DNA of 64,000 nucleotides, taken from positions 20,481,510-20,545,509 of the forward strand of contig NC_087077.1 of NCBI RefSeq assembly GCF_026151205.1. The letters run 5' to 3'. The DNA is from Bolinopsis microptera. Taxonomy: Eukaryota; Ctenophora; Tentaculata; Lobata; Bolinopsidae. A program made the position numbers and the translations under genes. Under the pieces are notes generated by a model. That model searched no databases, was not told the origin of the DNA, and saw only the letters and a list, made by a program, of their open reading frames with translations. Shown one piece after another: positions 9,932 through 22,000 of this stretch (position 1 is the first letter of the stretch; the number at the start of each line of letters is the position of its first letter).

Positions 9932-11803
9932 TCCGTCTTTCTTTACTGGAACTAGAGGAGTCCCCCACGGGCTATCATCTACTTTGGACAGGATACCGCT
10001 TTCAACCATTGAGTTAAGTTCATCCTCAACTTTGTGTCTCAAGGCATACGGCAGGTTTCTAGCCTTCAACATTATAGGCTTGGAGTCGTCTCGCAGGACC
10101 AAACTCGCCTCCACATCCTTCACTAGTCCAAGTCCCGATTTGAACACATCACTCAGTTTGAGCTCCTCCAAACTTCTGCACTGATCCACTCTGGTACAGT
10201 CATCATTGAGTTTTAAATCATTCTTCACGTTGGTCCCATCAGTTTGCATCATTGTTCCCCCTCTACCGTCGCATCCTGCACATTTCTCACAGTTGTTCAC
10301 CTGCTGAGAATCTTCAGAACGCTGGGTTGTCTCAATTGCCAAACGGTTGACCAACCTGGTACTTAGCAGCTTGTCTAGCCAGTTCTCACCACAGAACTTA
10401 GTTATCCAGGGTCTCCCTAACAAAGTTGGGAAATCCTCGGCTACATACAAGTGCAAGTCCGGAACTTTTTTACCATTCATTGTCACATCCACCACTGCAT
10501 AGCCATCCACGATCACCTGCTGTCCACTAGCCACTCTCAGTGTTTTCCTGCTGGGTTGTAATGTTAAACTTGACAAACCACAGGACACTAAGACACGTTT
10601 ACTGACAACAGATGCCGCCGAACCAGAATCAAATTCCATATTTAAGATTTTACCGTTAATCAATACATCAACTGTCGGTTTACCTTCCAACTGGTTTACA
10701 ACATAAATCAATTTATCGGAATTAGAATTAGATTCAGCACTATTCAATTTAAACTTGGAATCAGCAATATTTTCATGCAACCGAGAAATCGTACAAATCC
10801 CCAAAGAATTTACAATTATGGAACAATTATCATGCAACTGTGATCGCTCATTAACTTCTATGAAGTTACACTGAAGCCCATAAAACTCCTCGTCGAGAAT
10901 GCTGTTGCAGTTGTCGTCAAACTCTTGTAGTTCTGCATCGCTGTCTACATTGTTGACATCTCGCTTGTTCCAATTATTCCTACACTTGCTACTGATGTGC
11001 CCAAGTCCCGAACATTTGTAACATCTCACCTCACATTTATCAGCCTCATGACCCCTTAAACCACACTTCTTACACTTGGTTTTTGATTTGTTGTTTGAGT
11101 CCCGATTTTCCGGCTGATATTGTTTTTTGTCCATTTGAGATGACTCCCCCTTCTTCAGATAAGGGTTATTTACTGTTCTCTTGAATGTTGGATGTTTACT
11201 ATACTTAACACTGTTCACTGTGGCAGACATACTACCATGCATTCCTTGAGCCTCTTTCTGAGCTTGCTCTCTGTTGAGCGCTTCTCTTATGGCTGTTTCC
11301 AGATCCAAATCTGTTTTGACTAACAGTTCCGATACCAGTTTCTCGTCCTTCAGACCGCACAGAATCTGATCTAGCAAAGCTTCGTTATAGTTTGTGCCAA
11401 ATTCACACTCATTTGCCAGTGACCTTAATCTTGATATAAAGCTGGCTCCAGACTCATCTGACTGCTGACGTCCACTCCTAAATTTGTGCCTTTGAGCGAA
11501 TTTAGTAGGTGCCGGTGCCAGGTGGTCCAATAACAACTTCCTCAGTCTAGGGTGGTTTGAGTCAGCTACATTCTCCGGCGCACACAAAGCTTTTAAAAGC
11601 TTGAATATTTCAGCATCACATTTAGATATGAACACCGCTACATTCTTTTTTATGATCAAGGTTCGCTCTGCTGCGTTACTGCTGTCTTCTGCTAGGTCCG
11701 GCACTGTCCCCATCCAAGAATTGGCCAGGGCGTGAAAATCAAACCTTTCTAACCAACTTTTCACGTCCGCCATTAGTGACAGGTTCTCCAACTTGTTTGC
11801 CAT
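9932..11803 (-). CDS. Gypsy Gag, protease and start of reverse transcriptase (interrupted)
   Basis: The 5' part of the gypsy coding region, cut off by the LINE. I place the start at the ATG at 11803 (MANKLENLSL); the frame is open farther up but into the LTR, and the proposed primer-binding site overlaps this start. The Gag region has the conserved helix around SFISRLRSLANECEF. Two CCHC zinc knuckles follow (CKKCGLRGHEADKC and CYKCSGLGHISSKC), then a retropepsin with the catalytic motif MEFDSGSAASVV. The frame then enters RT (VESGILSKVDDSPWGTPL, VPVKKDGG) and breaks at about 9930. The frame runs on about 85 bases into LINE sequence before a stop. The RT continues at 3698. Confidence 0.88.
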
Positions 11804-11815
11804 CTCGTCGCCAGT

Positions 11816-11920
11816 TGATATAACAAGGAACAGTCTATTTGGAACTAGCCATAAGAGGCTAGGGAAGTTCATTGATTAGTAAATATAACAATATCAATTA
11901 TAGTAATACAATATATAACA
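11816..11920 (-). repeat. 5' LTR of the gypsy element
   Basis: Partner of the 476-580 LTR, 105 bp, with no difference seen. Followed on its inner side by a candidate primer-binding site and the Gag start. Confidence 0.85.
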
Positions 11921-12268
11921 CCTGATTTGATTTGAAACTTTTACAAAATAGCAAGTATACAAATGTACAGCAATTCGAACAAACATATAAAATGGGCCGA
12001 AATGTATAAATGCTAAAAAGCGTGGGTCAGTGAAACAAGTACAGAGGACAACTTTCAGAACAGGAGTTTTTTGGCCGCCCAAAGTCTCAATAACATCACC
12101 TCCACCTAGTAATGAATTATGAAACGTGAAAAGTGTGAAACAATCAAATAATAATGTATTTATATAATATAATTGTCTCTCAAATACAGATAACGTCCGT
12201 AAACTCTTAAAATACCCCTACAAGTACATATTATACTGATCGGTGTCCGAGAAACATGAATTACGTCA
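11921..12268. other. Non-coding interval between gypsy and the next LINE ORF
   Basis: AT-rich sequence with no supported gene. It may be the downstream remnant of the LINE whose ORF1 lies at 12269-13189. Confidence 0.4.
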
Positions 12269-13189
12269 TCATGGTGCCTTCTTAACCCGGCTACAGACCT
12301 TCCCGTTACGGATGTAGTGGTCGAGATGAGTCTGTTCAGCCCTCTTCTTCTTCAGGTCAGTTACCACGTTCTTCCTTGCTGCACGCTCTTCACTGGATCT
12401 ATCAGGACAGATCCATACATCTTTGTGTGCATCAGCCATCCTCAGTCTCCCTGTTTTCATCAGAATCTGATGAACTGCTGTTGAGCTTGGGACGGTGATC
12501 TTGACTGGTCGGATAGCCGTGATACCTGGCCTCTTCCAGCCGACTCTAGTCGCTTCAAAATGAGGTTTCTCCCCGATCTCCTCCAATACTGCGGTTACCA
12601 GAGCTGGAAGCTGTTCTCCATCCTCTTCTTTCAGTCCAAACACTATCAGATTCTTGCTCCTGTCCTCCTCTGCAGCCACACTCTTTATTACATTCTTCAG
12701 AATTTTACTGTTGCAGACGGCGCCATTTGTGCTGTTCTTTTGTACAGCGGCACTGTAGCTCTTAATCCCTGTCTCCACCGTTGTTTGTACTGTCTCTTCA
12801 ACTGACGTCTTAAACAACTGTAGTTGTTCGTCCTTCTGCACTAGCAACTGGTCCTGCAACCTGACCATCTTTTCCTTGTCTGCTAGTGCTTCCGTCTTGA
12901 GGCACTCAACGATTTCCATCATAGCGCTCATCTGACTACTCTGCCGACGTACGAGGTCTGCTGCTTGCATAACCCAGTTTGCCATATACCTTTTATAGAT
13001 AGACGGAGACATGAGTATTTCTTGGTCCATATCTCCACGAATTTCGAAGTTTTCTAATTTCAGTTCTCTTGCCATCGAAGTGAACCATCTATCAGCACAG
13101 CCCTCTACATCTTCCTTTTCTTCATAGTTGAAATCCTTGAGTTTCTTCTGAGATCGGGTCAACTGTAAATCACCCTCCGTGGTGTACAT
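12269..13189 (-). CDS. LINE ORF1-type protein (coiled coil and RNA-binding domain)
   Basis: A 306-residue protein starting MYTTEGDLQL; the frame is open slightly farther upstream but without similar composition. The middle (about residues 85-150) is a strong coiled coil rich in Lys, Glu, Gln and Leu. The C-terminal half has an RRM-like segment beginning RSKNLIVFGLKEEDGE and ending in a basic part with VWICPDRSSEERAARK and HYIRNGKVCSRVKK. This layout is that of ORF1 proteins of L1/CR1/jockey-type LINEs, which bind the element RNA. No endonuclease or RT frame follows it on the minus strand, so the element is truncated or rearranged. A cellular gene derived from an ORF1 is less likely. Confidence 0.75.
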   Translation of the reverse strand: MYTTEGDLQLTRSQKKLKDFNYEEKEDVEGCADRWFTSMARELKLENFEIRGDMDQEILMSPSIYKRYMANWVMQAADLVRRQSSQMSAMMEIVECLKTEALADKEKMVRLQDQLLVQKDEQLQLFKTSVEETVQTTVETGIKSYSAAVQKNSTNGAVCNSKILKNVIKSVAAEEDRSKNLIVFGLKEEDGEQLPALVTAVLEEIGEKPHFEATRVGWKRPGITAIRPVKITVPSSTAVHQILMKTGRLRMADAHKDVWICPDRSSEERAARKNVVTDLKKKRAEQTHLDHYIRNGKVCSRVKKAP

Positions 13190-13858
13190 TGTATAGTAAT
13201 GTACAAGTATACACACGCAAAGGCTTACTACGCGGTAGCAGCAAACTGAACTTATCGCAAAGTTACAAAAGATAAGGGAGCTCGATAATTGCAACGTAAG
13301 CTACACACACTACACACAATGAATTTTACTTGGGGATCCAATGCTTTGTGTTTATAGACACACCGATTGAAGATAATATTAATATGACTGCGAAGCTTAA
13401 GTATTACCCTGAAGCAATTATTACTTCGAAGAAATTTGCACAAGTTCTTTAAAACAATCTTTACCAAATTATGGCAACATTTAAAACGAACTTCGGTTTT
13501 CAGCATAAACATAGTTTTTCAGCAAAATATTGTAGGTTCCTAGCAAGTTCTCAACTTTCTGGAGATGGGAATTTATGACTAAATGTAAGAACTATAAATA
13601 AACTTGCTATTTATCTAGTAGTATAATATACATCCCAATTCCATTCATATTTTCCATACTGATCTCATATAGCTAGAATAAAAGGTAAATATTAAAACGA
13701 ATTAACTCTAGCACTTAGCAACATCCTGGATGAGTTTATAACAGAAAACGCTGGCAAGCTTAATGTTAAAGCACGTTGGTGTTATTTTCATAATAATCCC
13801 TCGTGCTCCGCAAGTAAGTGCGTGCCGGCGTTATGTGTGCTATAGAATACAGTGTCAT
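13190..13858. other. Intergenic, no gene seen
   Basis: AT-rich sequence between the LINE ORF1 and the 3' end of the second channel gene. A frame on the minus strand (13252-13512) has no recognisable domain and I do not support it as a gene. Confidence 0.5.
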
Positions 13859-15915
13859 TCAAGTGCAACAAAAACATGACTTTATCCGCTCCATTTCGAC
13901 ACTCATAGCCCGTTCTTCTTTGATTGTTTCAGTGTCCCATTCAACCTTAATATACAACCTTTGTCTATTGATTTCATATTGAGCATTGTCTGTAATGAAT
14001 TTGTACTCAATGGACAGTTTGGCAATACACATATTAAGTACCACCAAAGAGAAGATCGACATTGCTACTGGATAGAAGAATGACAAAAAAATTGAATGTT
14101 CACGTTCAAAGTCATAATCATGGAAGTTGTCCAAGGTGAGTAATTTGAAAATGTGTCCTATCACAAAAAGAATCGTCTGTCCCACGTTGGTATTATTGTC
14201 ACCCACATATACAGTCATATTTTGCATAAATGAGATTTTGACCAGAATCAAGATGAAGGGAATGGCTATGATAAATGCCACCAACATGATCTCAATAATT
14301 GCAAACATGCACCTGAGAACGACCAAACCGTAAACTACCAGACAATCAGGCATGATAGTCAACCAAAGTAACTTTCGATACAACTCCCACCAAATTAGCA
14401 CCAGTGCAGCACTGAGAAGGTAATCTCGTGTATTTATTTCTCCTTTCTCCACTTCATTAGGCATGAATTGGCAGGCTAAAACAGTCACCTTTCCAAGAAG
14501 GCAAATCACTAGTTCGATTGAGTGAAGAATGGCTTTTTTAACCATGACCCTTTGCATGCTTTGCGCTTGTTTTATTGTCATTGCCTTATCAGCTGATATA
14601 TCTGGATGGTATGGCGTTGATTTGTATCCTGATAGACTTTGCAAATCATCTCGTTGCACTTTAATCATTTTAACTGAATGAACCATTTCTTTTGCCTGAT
14701 AAAAGTCAATAACGATCAAGACTATAGTCAAAAGAATTGCTATTCTGTACAGAATCTGTGATATTTCTATAGAGCCGTCAATTTCAAAGTAGCCATTAGC
14801 TTCATGTTCATTTGTCATACACAACCAGTTGACACAAACTGTCCCCAAGACGTAGCATAGCAGAGTAATCAATTGAAGTTCTAGCGTTTTTCCTTTGTTT
14901 ATATCACCAATAATGTGCTTTATATATGGATGTAACATGAGTTTATTGTCAACCTTGGTGTTATATAGAATTTGAACATCACTTTTTGTCATAATTGACC
15001 GACTTGGATCCTCTTTTTCTTTCTCAAGAGCCCTATGAAATTATTTTAATTATAATTACATTGATAAATGCTGATGTACATTAATTAAGGGAAAGAGACA
15101 AATAGTGAGAGCATGAATTAATACATATTCTAGTGCCTACTTTCATTGGCTTTTAGAAAAGAATTTGTGAACTAAATAAAACCTGGTTAATGATTGGCCA
15201 TGACTTACCAGTCCATTAGACTCATCATTAGATTAGGGCAGCTAGTGGATGCCATACCAAGTGCACTGTATTTAAATGATGTTATCACTTCGGGATCAGC
15301 TCCCAGTCCCAGTAAAACTTCGCCAAGCTTGTGTTTTTTATACTGAGCAGCACAAAAGAGAGGTGTTCGTCCATAAACATCTGTCTCATTTATAACAGTC
15401 TCGCTGATGTTGTTTACAATGTATTCAATCATTTTAGCCTGCTTTTCAGTGTTCCCTATCCCCAAAACAGCCACGTGAAGAATACTGAATTGGAAGTGAT
15501 TACAGGGTTCATTGAAGTTGGAATTTCTGTGCACATAAAATGATGCCATTGCTTCGATGTTCCCATATGATGCAGCAGTATGCCAGGGATAAAAGCCATT
15601 ATCATCTGTATCTGCCTTGAATCCTTGTTGCAGTAATTCCCTAATCGAAACTGCCTCATTTTCTCGAGCCAGCAAATGGTATATTGTCTCTCCATTAGTG
15701 TACCTTTGTGGTGTGGAATATGTTTGTAACCATCTCGTAATTTCAGATTTACTCCTCACAGCCACAGACGATTGGGATTTTCTTGATTTTTTGGATGACG
15801 AAGTTGCACAAAGCAATTTTGTGGGTCTGTTTTCATTCCACTTATCCTTCATGATTTCTTTTCTGTCAGTGAATATCGTCTGTAAGTTCTGTTCCATCCC
15901 TTGAAGTGAAAACAA
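13859..15915 (-). CDS. Ankyrin-repeat TRP-like cation channel, copy 2
   Basis: Two exons: 15915-15209 and 15032-13859, joined at phase 2 (donor GTAAGT, acceptor ..TCATAG). They give 626 residues. The N-terminal third is basic (KKSRKSQ), then holds about four ankyrin repeats, for example NGFYPWHTAASYGN and DVYGRTPLFCAAQYKKHKLG. The second exon encodes six hydrophobic segments, a short re-entrant pore-like segment (HIFKLLTLDNFHDYDF), a last membrane helix LVVLNMCIAKLSIEY and a charged cytosolic tail ending in CFCC. This is the plan of TRPV/TRPA-type channels. The exon layout is the same as in the neighbour at 16246-18391, so they are tandem duplicates that have diverged strongly. The start may be 15915 (MFSLQG) or 15897 (MEQNL); an acceptor-like ..TTCAAG just before the latter leaves room for a further 5' exon. 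Confidence 0.8.
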
Positions 15916-16245
15916 GGTTTAGAGAGCGCATTTTTGATATACAGTATTTTTCCCAAATTAAAGATTAACTCTTCAATATGTAATTCAAATATAAAATCTC
16001 GAGGTACCAATATTATATAATATGAAATGAAACTCATTACAAATCACAAAAAGTAATATTTTGTAAGCTATTTATTTTTACAGCTATTCTACATAAAATA
16101 GATGAAGCCAATCGCATTTATCAATGAATCCAATTTATCACAGCTGAAAGCGTATAACTTTAGTGCAAGCTAGTAAATTAGGAATTTACAGTTTGCAACG
16201 AATCACTCATGATATTAGAGTACCTTCAAATTGCCGAGATTTTCT
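15916..16245. promoter_or_regulatory. Spacer between the two channel genes
   Basis: About 330 bp between the stop of the upstream channel gene and the start of the next one, both on the minus strand. It must hold the 3' end of one gene and either the promoter or a 5' exon of the other. No motif is distinctive. Confidence 0.35.
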
Positions 16246-18391
16246 TCAAACATTGTTTTTTATTACAGTATGCTTTATTTCTGCAGCATCTTCTGCACTG
16301 GTGAACATCCCAAATAAAATGATTGAGAAGATTCGATGTTTCAAGATTTCTGCTTTGGAGTTGTCAACAAAGTCCTCATAAGTCTGACTTGTTTGAGCAA
16401 TGATGAGGTTCATAATGACAAGGGATAATAGAAAAACTATGCATATGTGGTAAATCAGGAAGAATTCTGGGTGTTTATCGTTGAAGTAGTTCACCTGGTA
16501 ATCGTCTGTGAGCATGACTTTGAAGATATAGGAGAGACTCCAAGCTATTGCTGGCAAAGTTTCTGTTTCATTTCCATCAGGTCTCTCATATTCAGCAATG
16601 TTAGTAAAGTAATGCTTTTCTTTAAAGGTGAATTTTAGAGTTATCAGAAAATAGGGCATGGAAAACATCAGAATTGAAACTAAGCTTACTGCAAAACTGC
16701 TTAATGCTTTCTTCATGCTGAGCAATGTTATCATTACTGAATTAGGAATGATCAAGAGATCGTTGCCATCATGAAAAAAGATGTCAAAAAATACAGCTAA
16801 TGTTGCAACAAATATAATGTAGTGCTTGGAGTTGTTATTCATACCCTCAGTTAAAGAAAGGTATACTACACAGGTTCTTGCAATTGTCCCTGCCACCGTC
16901 CAGAACGCCTCTACATACAGTCTATCCATCTTTTTGCGTCTGAGTTGTTTATGGAAGCGGTTGAAAACTGAGTTATCTTGCTTTATTCGTTCATTCGCAC
17001 ACCTTTTGCTGCAGTTAATTAGCTGTCCAGATATATCGTTCTGATGACTTGTGTAACTCAACTTTATAAAAGCAACAAACTTGCCTATTTTATAGCTGGC
17101 ACAGATTCCAATCCAGACAACAGAAATTATAACAAGCATTATTTCAATCCAATCTCTGTCTTCGCTTTTCAAAAGAGTGATGATCTCGTTTTGCTCAATC
17201 ATGCATAAAAAAGAGATGGAAAGAATGTCCAATAAAAACCAAATCACAAAGCCAATCAATCCTTTAATATTTTTGAAATAGATACCGTCAATAAGCTTAT
17301 GTGTTAAAGAATGGACTATTATGTCATTGCATATTGGAGAAACTAGGATTATACTCAGATCTGTTGATTGAGAGAACTTTAGGAAGTGTTCAGTAGGGAT
17401 CTTCCCCTCATCGTGCCCAAGTATTGTACACTTGTGTAACCTGAAAAGACAGAATATTTGAGTCCATATCTCAGAGGATATTATTACCCCTGATATACTT
17501 ATCTTGTTGCAAATAATGGTTCCATTTTCGTTGATCGTATAATTGTATAGGGGGGTAGACCAAAAATATCATAAAATTTTGAAGATGGATTTATATATGA
17601 TATATATTATATAATTTATTATTATATATTTGATTTACTAAAAAAATAAGCTATTTTTGCACTCACTCATCTAGGAAAGGGATGGCCAGCTCTGGCATGA
17701 AGTAAGCGGAGAGGCCCATAGGAGTTATCCTCAACTTAGTTTTCTCTGTTTGATCAGCCCCATATTCCAGCAAAACGTACACAGCCTCTCTTTTCTGGTG
17801 CTGTATAGCCAGGAATAGTGGGGTTCGACCGTAATAATCTTTTTGATCCACTGCCAAGATCTCATTATCCAATACATATCTAATGAACTGGGGATGGTTT
17901 TTCAGAGCAGCCAGGTGGAGGATTGACCACTGTGAGGACTCACACACTGAATATATCACGTGCCCTGCAGCCTCGTGCTCCTCTAAAACTCCAACACTCC
18001 CAAAAATAGCTGCTGTATGCCAAGGATACTGTCCAAACTGGTCTGTGCTCTGAGCCACTTCTGCACAGTTACTCACGAGGTATTTAGTGAGCTCAGGTAG
18101 GTCCAGTCTTGCTGCAGCATGAGCCAGTGTCTCCTCATACCTCCCCCTCTCCTGAACTCCTTGTGTTTCTGTTTTCTCAAGGTACTCTATAATTCCCTCT
18201 CCAAGGATCTTCCTACCCTCCAAATCTGCTGGTTTTTCTGTGCTGGTGATAAAAGTTCCGATGTAGCTCATGTTTTGTATTGACGATACGAGTCCTAACA
18301 TAGCAAAAGTATTTTTGCTGCCTTCTTTACTGTATGTCCACCTGCTCTTATCAGTGAGGATGTTGTATGCCCTTTCTATCAAGTCTGGCAT
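16246..18391 (-). CDS. Ankyrin-repeat TRP-like cation channel, copy 1
   Basis: Two exons: 18391-17667 and 17440-16246 (phase 2; donor GTGAGT, acceptor ..TTTTCAG), 639 residues. After a start of about 75 residues beginning MPDLIERAYNIL come about four ankyrin repeats, including QFGQYPWHTAAIFGSV, QWSILHLAALKNHP and YYGRTPLFLAIQHQK. A linker (SPICNDIIVHSLTHKLIDG) resembles the pre-S1 region of TRPV/TRPA channels. Six hydrophobic segments follow, with a pore-like loop SYIFKVMLTDDYQVNYF and a final helix LSLVIMNLIIAQTSQTYEDF. The usual Gly-Met-Gly-Asp pore signature of TRPV is absent, so ion selectivity cannot be guessed. Its start faces the JmjC gene start 619 bp away. Confidence 0.85.
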
Positions 18392-19010
18392 GATAGATGT
18401 TACTCAAACAAAATACCAAAGCAATCAAATAACGAATAAGAATCAAGAATAGTCTATAGCGTAGGTAAGGAAAATTACATGGCCTCGAAAAGGACACTCG
18501 TCTACTATCACACCGGTCAGTGTTATCACGTGTATAATTACCTTATATTATTTATTTAGGCACGCTCGTAGGATCGATTAAACTAACAGCTGAGATCTAT
18601 TATCAAGCCGGGGAAAATAATTATAGTTATCTCAATAGAAAAGTAGATAATAGGAGATAGTTATATAGTATGCACTATACTTATTCCAAACAAGATCACT
18701 TGCAATAATTCTGCGACCTAATGGTCCATGATGGTCGTTTGAAGATCGTTTACGTCGTTAAAAGCTACGTTTACTTTGCGTAGTGGCCATCACATGGTTT
18801 ATCAAAGCTAACGAAAAACATTAGCTCAGTAAGAATATTTCTATGGCAAGGGTAGGTAATTTAACAATTGTTATTATATCGTGTCCTGGTCAGAAACATA
18901 CATAAGCTTAGAAGAATCTAGATCTTTGGAAAGATCGACTGTTTTTACTCCTAGAACAAGCCTGGTACGTTAACCAATGCTAATACATTTCACTGCTATT
19001 ATTATAGGTT
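18392..19010. promoter_or_regulatory. Bidirectional intergenic region between channel gene and JmjC gene
   Basis: About 620 bp separating two divergent start codons (18391 minus, 19011 plus). It should contain both promoters. A CACGTG E-box core lies near 18525. I see no clear TATA box at a fixed distance from either start. Confidence 0.5.
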
Positions 19011-22000
19011 ATGATATGGCTCACGCTAGCTATTCTGATACAGAAGACTACTTCAGTCTGGTTTAAAGATACATTCCTAGTTCCATCATCTACATGTGGG
19101 CTCATTCCTCCGGTAAGATTTAATATTATTTTATTAATCTACGACCAATTTGGTCGTAAAACAGAAATTGCCTACTATATTTCGGGTCTAAATCACAATT
19201 ATTATATTGTATGAGACTTTAATTTAATCACTGTAAGTATTGATCTTGTCATGAAAACAATAATAATAACTGGTATATTAAACTTAACTGTATTGGCAAA
19301 AGACGAATATGAGAAACTTACACTAGGAGATCTCAACTCTAAATATAATAATTAGATAGCTTCTTAGTAACTTCACGCTCTGATTACGATTCTGAGCGGC
19401 TGTTGTGAGGTTTACAATTGTCTGCTTACAATTCCTATATTTCATGTGATTGCTCTATGGGCTGACAGTATGATGTTACCTCTTAACTTCTCTAGAAGCA
19501 GAGTGTAGTTACTAGAATTAACCTGTCACTCGTTAACTAACACCTAACACTAATCAACTGTCGTGATAACACTTTCAGGGCCATCTGTACCCTTTTGGAT
19601 ACCACAAGCAGCCGCTAAGCGCCATGGATATTATTCCTAATAATATTTCAACTGAGGAGTTCGACGAGCTATACATAAAGGTATAATAAACTATACATAA
19701 AGGTATAATAAAATATACATAAAGGTATAATAAACTATACATAAAGGTATAATAAACTATACATAACGGTATATATATAATAATAAAGGTATAAATATAA
19801 TGCTTTATCTACAGCTGTAACGAAGTGGTTTCAAGTACACATTATAATAATCTGTTTTAAGTCGGTTTACACCATAATTCTTTAAAAACGCTTTATGTGG
19901 GGGTTCTGAAAGATTGTTTTGACTATTTAATCCCTTTTTTTAATTAAACAAATTTAAATAAATATGCAGCTGATAAATTAGCTACTTTATAAGTAAACTA
20001 GAAAACCCGTGGTCACAGGGAGGAAGCTAATAGTATTTTTTGTTCTAGTAAGTTTAAATCATGTCAAAAAATATCCTACACAACCGAAGATACAGCCGAT
20101 TAAAATGTTGCTCGCACTAAACACAACGTAATATCAACAAAACTGATAAAAATGCCGTTCGCCAATCTTTGCACGTGCACGTGCGTGTAATAACCCTCGT
20201 TACCATGCAGTTACTACGCAAGTTCATATTTCTCGTCTGATTTGCACGTGGGCGGTCGTACAGACAGACAGACAACAGAAAGAATTCTCTGAATTATATA
20301 AGTAAAAATTTAAGTAAATTTATTAAGTAATCTATCGATATAGTCTGTAGTCGAATAATATCTTGTTGTTTTCAGCCGAAAGGATACCGCCCAGGTGTGT
20401 TCAGAGGTATACAAAAGCACACTAACTCAGTGTTAAAATGGAGTGACGAGTATCTAGGTGAGAAGTTTGGGGACTACAAGGTGCTCACGGAAGTGAAACA
20501 CGAGCAGAGACAAAAGTTCGGTAAGTACAGGAGGTACATGGTACATAACGTAAAGAGATATAACTTGGGGAAATTCGTGGCATGATAAAGGTACAATCTA
20601 GACAATGCACGGGAAGAAAGCTGGAATGATGAGCTGCTTTACCCGATGTGACAAAGCACATGCATGTGAATAGAGAACTAAAGATGGTAAAGTCTTTAGG
20701 GGGGGGGGGGGGGGGGGCGGGGGTCAGGCCATGATTACGTAATTTTGCTGTCAGGAGGGGGGCGGGGTCTTGATTACGGAGGGGGTAAAAATTGCTAAAA
20801 TATTGATTACGTAATTATATGTGAACGACCCCTGATTACAAAATCTGATCAGTAACTATTCAAGAAGAGAACAAACTGCCAAGTACATAGTAAACACACA
20901 AAATCATCGACAAAATCCAAGCATTAGCGATTCAAGTAATATTTGGTGACAGCCGCCAATTTGACCATCTGTGTGACCGCCCACGTGCTAAACTTCACCC
21001 AAGCGCAAGTACAAGCATATTGTAATGCAGAACAACTATTGAACACAGTATATTGTAATGATTTAGCAGAACAACTATTGAACACAGTATATTGTAATGA
21101 TTTAGCAGAACAACTATTGAACACAGTATATTGTAATGATTTAGCAGAACAACTATTGAACACAGTATATTGTAATGATTTAGCAGAACAACTATTGAAC
21201 ACAGCATATTGTAATGATTTAGCAGAACAACTATTGAACACAGTATATTGTAATGATTTAGCAGAACAACTATTGAACACAGCATATTGTAATGATTTAG
21301 CAGAACAACTATTGAACACAGTATATTGTAATGATTTAGCAGAACAACTATTGAACACAGTATATTGTAATGTTTTAGCAGAACAACTATTGAACACAAT
21401 ATATTGTAATGATTTAGCAGAACAACTATTGAACACAGTATATTGTAATGATTTAGCAGAACAACTATTGAACACAGTATATTGTAATGATTTAGCAGAA
21501 CAACTATTGAACACAGCATATTGTAATGATTTAGCAGAACCACTATTGAACACAGTATATTGTAATGATTTAGCAGAACAACTATTGAACACAGTATATT
21601 GTAATGATTTAGCAGAACAACTATTGAACACAGTATATTGTAATGTTTTAGCAGAACAACTATTGGACACAGTATATTGTAATGATTTAGCAGAACAACT
21701 ATTGAACACAGTATATTGTAATGATTTAGCAGAACAACTATTGAACACAGTATATTGTAATGATTTAGCAGAACAACTATTGAACACAGCATATTGTAAT
21801 GATTTAGCAGAACAACTATTGAACACAGTATATTGTAATGATTTAGCAGAACAACTATTGAACACAATATATTGTAATGATTTAGCAGAACAACTATTGA
21901 ACACAGTATATTGTAATGTTTTAGCAGAACAACTATTGAACACAGTATATTGTAATGATTTAGCAGAACAACTATTGAACACAGTATATTGTAATGATTT

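Larger units (their letters stand above)
476..11920 (-). mobile_element. Ty3/gypsy LTR retrotransposon, split by a nested LINE
   Basis: A 105-bp sequence at 476-580 is repeated, identical by eye, at 11816-11920. It begins TG and ends CA, as LTRs do. On the minus strand the 11816 copy is the 5' LTR. Two bases inside it lies TGGCGACGAGATGG, a plausible tRNA primer-binding site, and just before the 3' LTR is a purine-rich tract (GCGAGGGGAAT). Between them run Gag, retropepsin, RT, RNase H and integrase in gypsy order. The element is interrupted at about 3699-9930 by a LINE. I see no matching target-site duplication outside the LTRs (cctct against cctga), which could mean recombination between elements or later change. 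The LTRs are very short for this superfamily. Confidence 0.88.

Noticed and set aside
12560-12805. 81-codon plus-strand frame
   Set aside because: It lies opposite the coiled-coil coding region of the LINE ORF1 on the minus strand and has no independent support.
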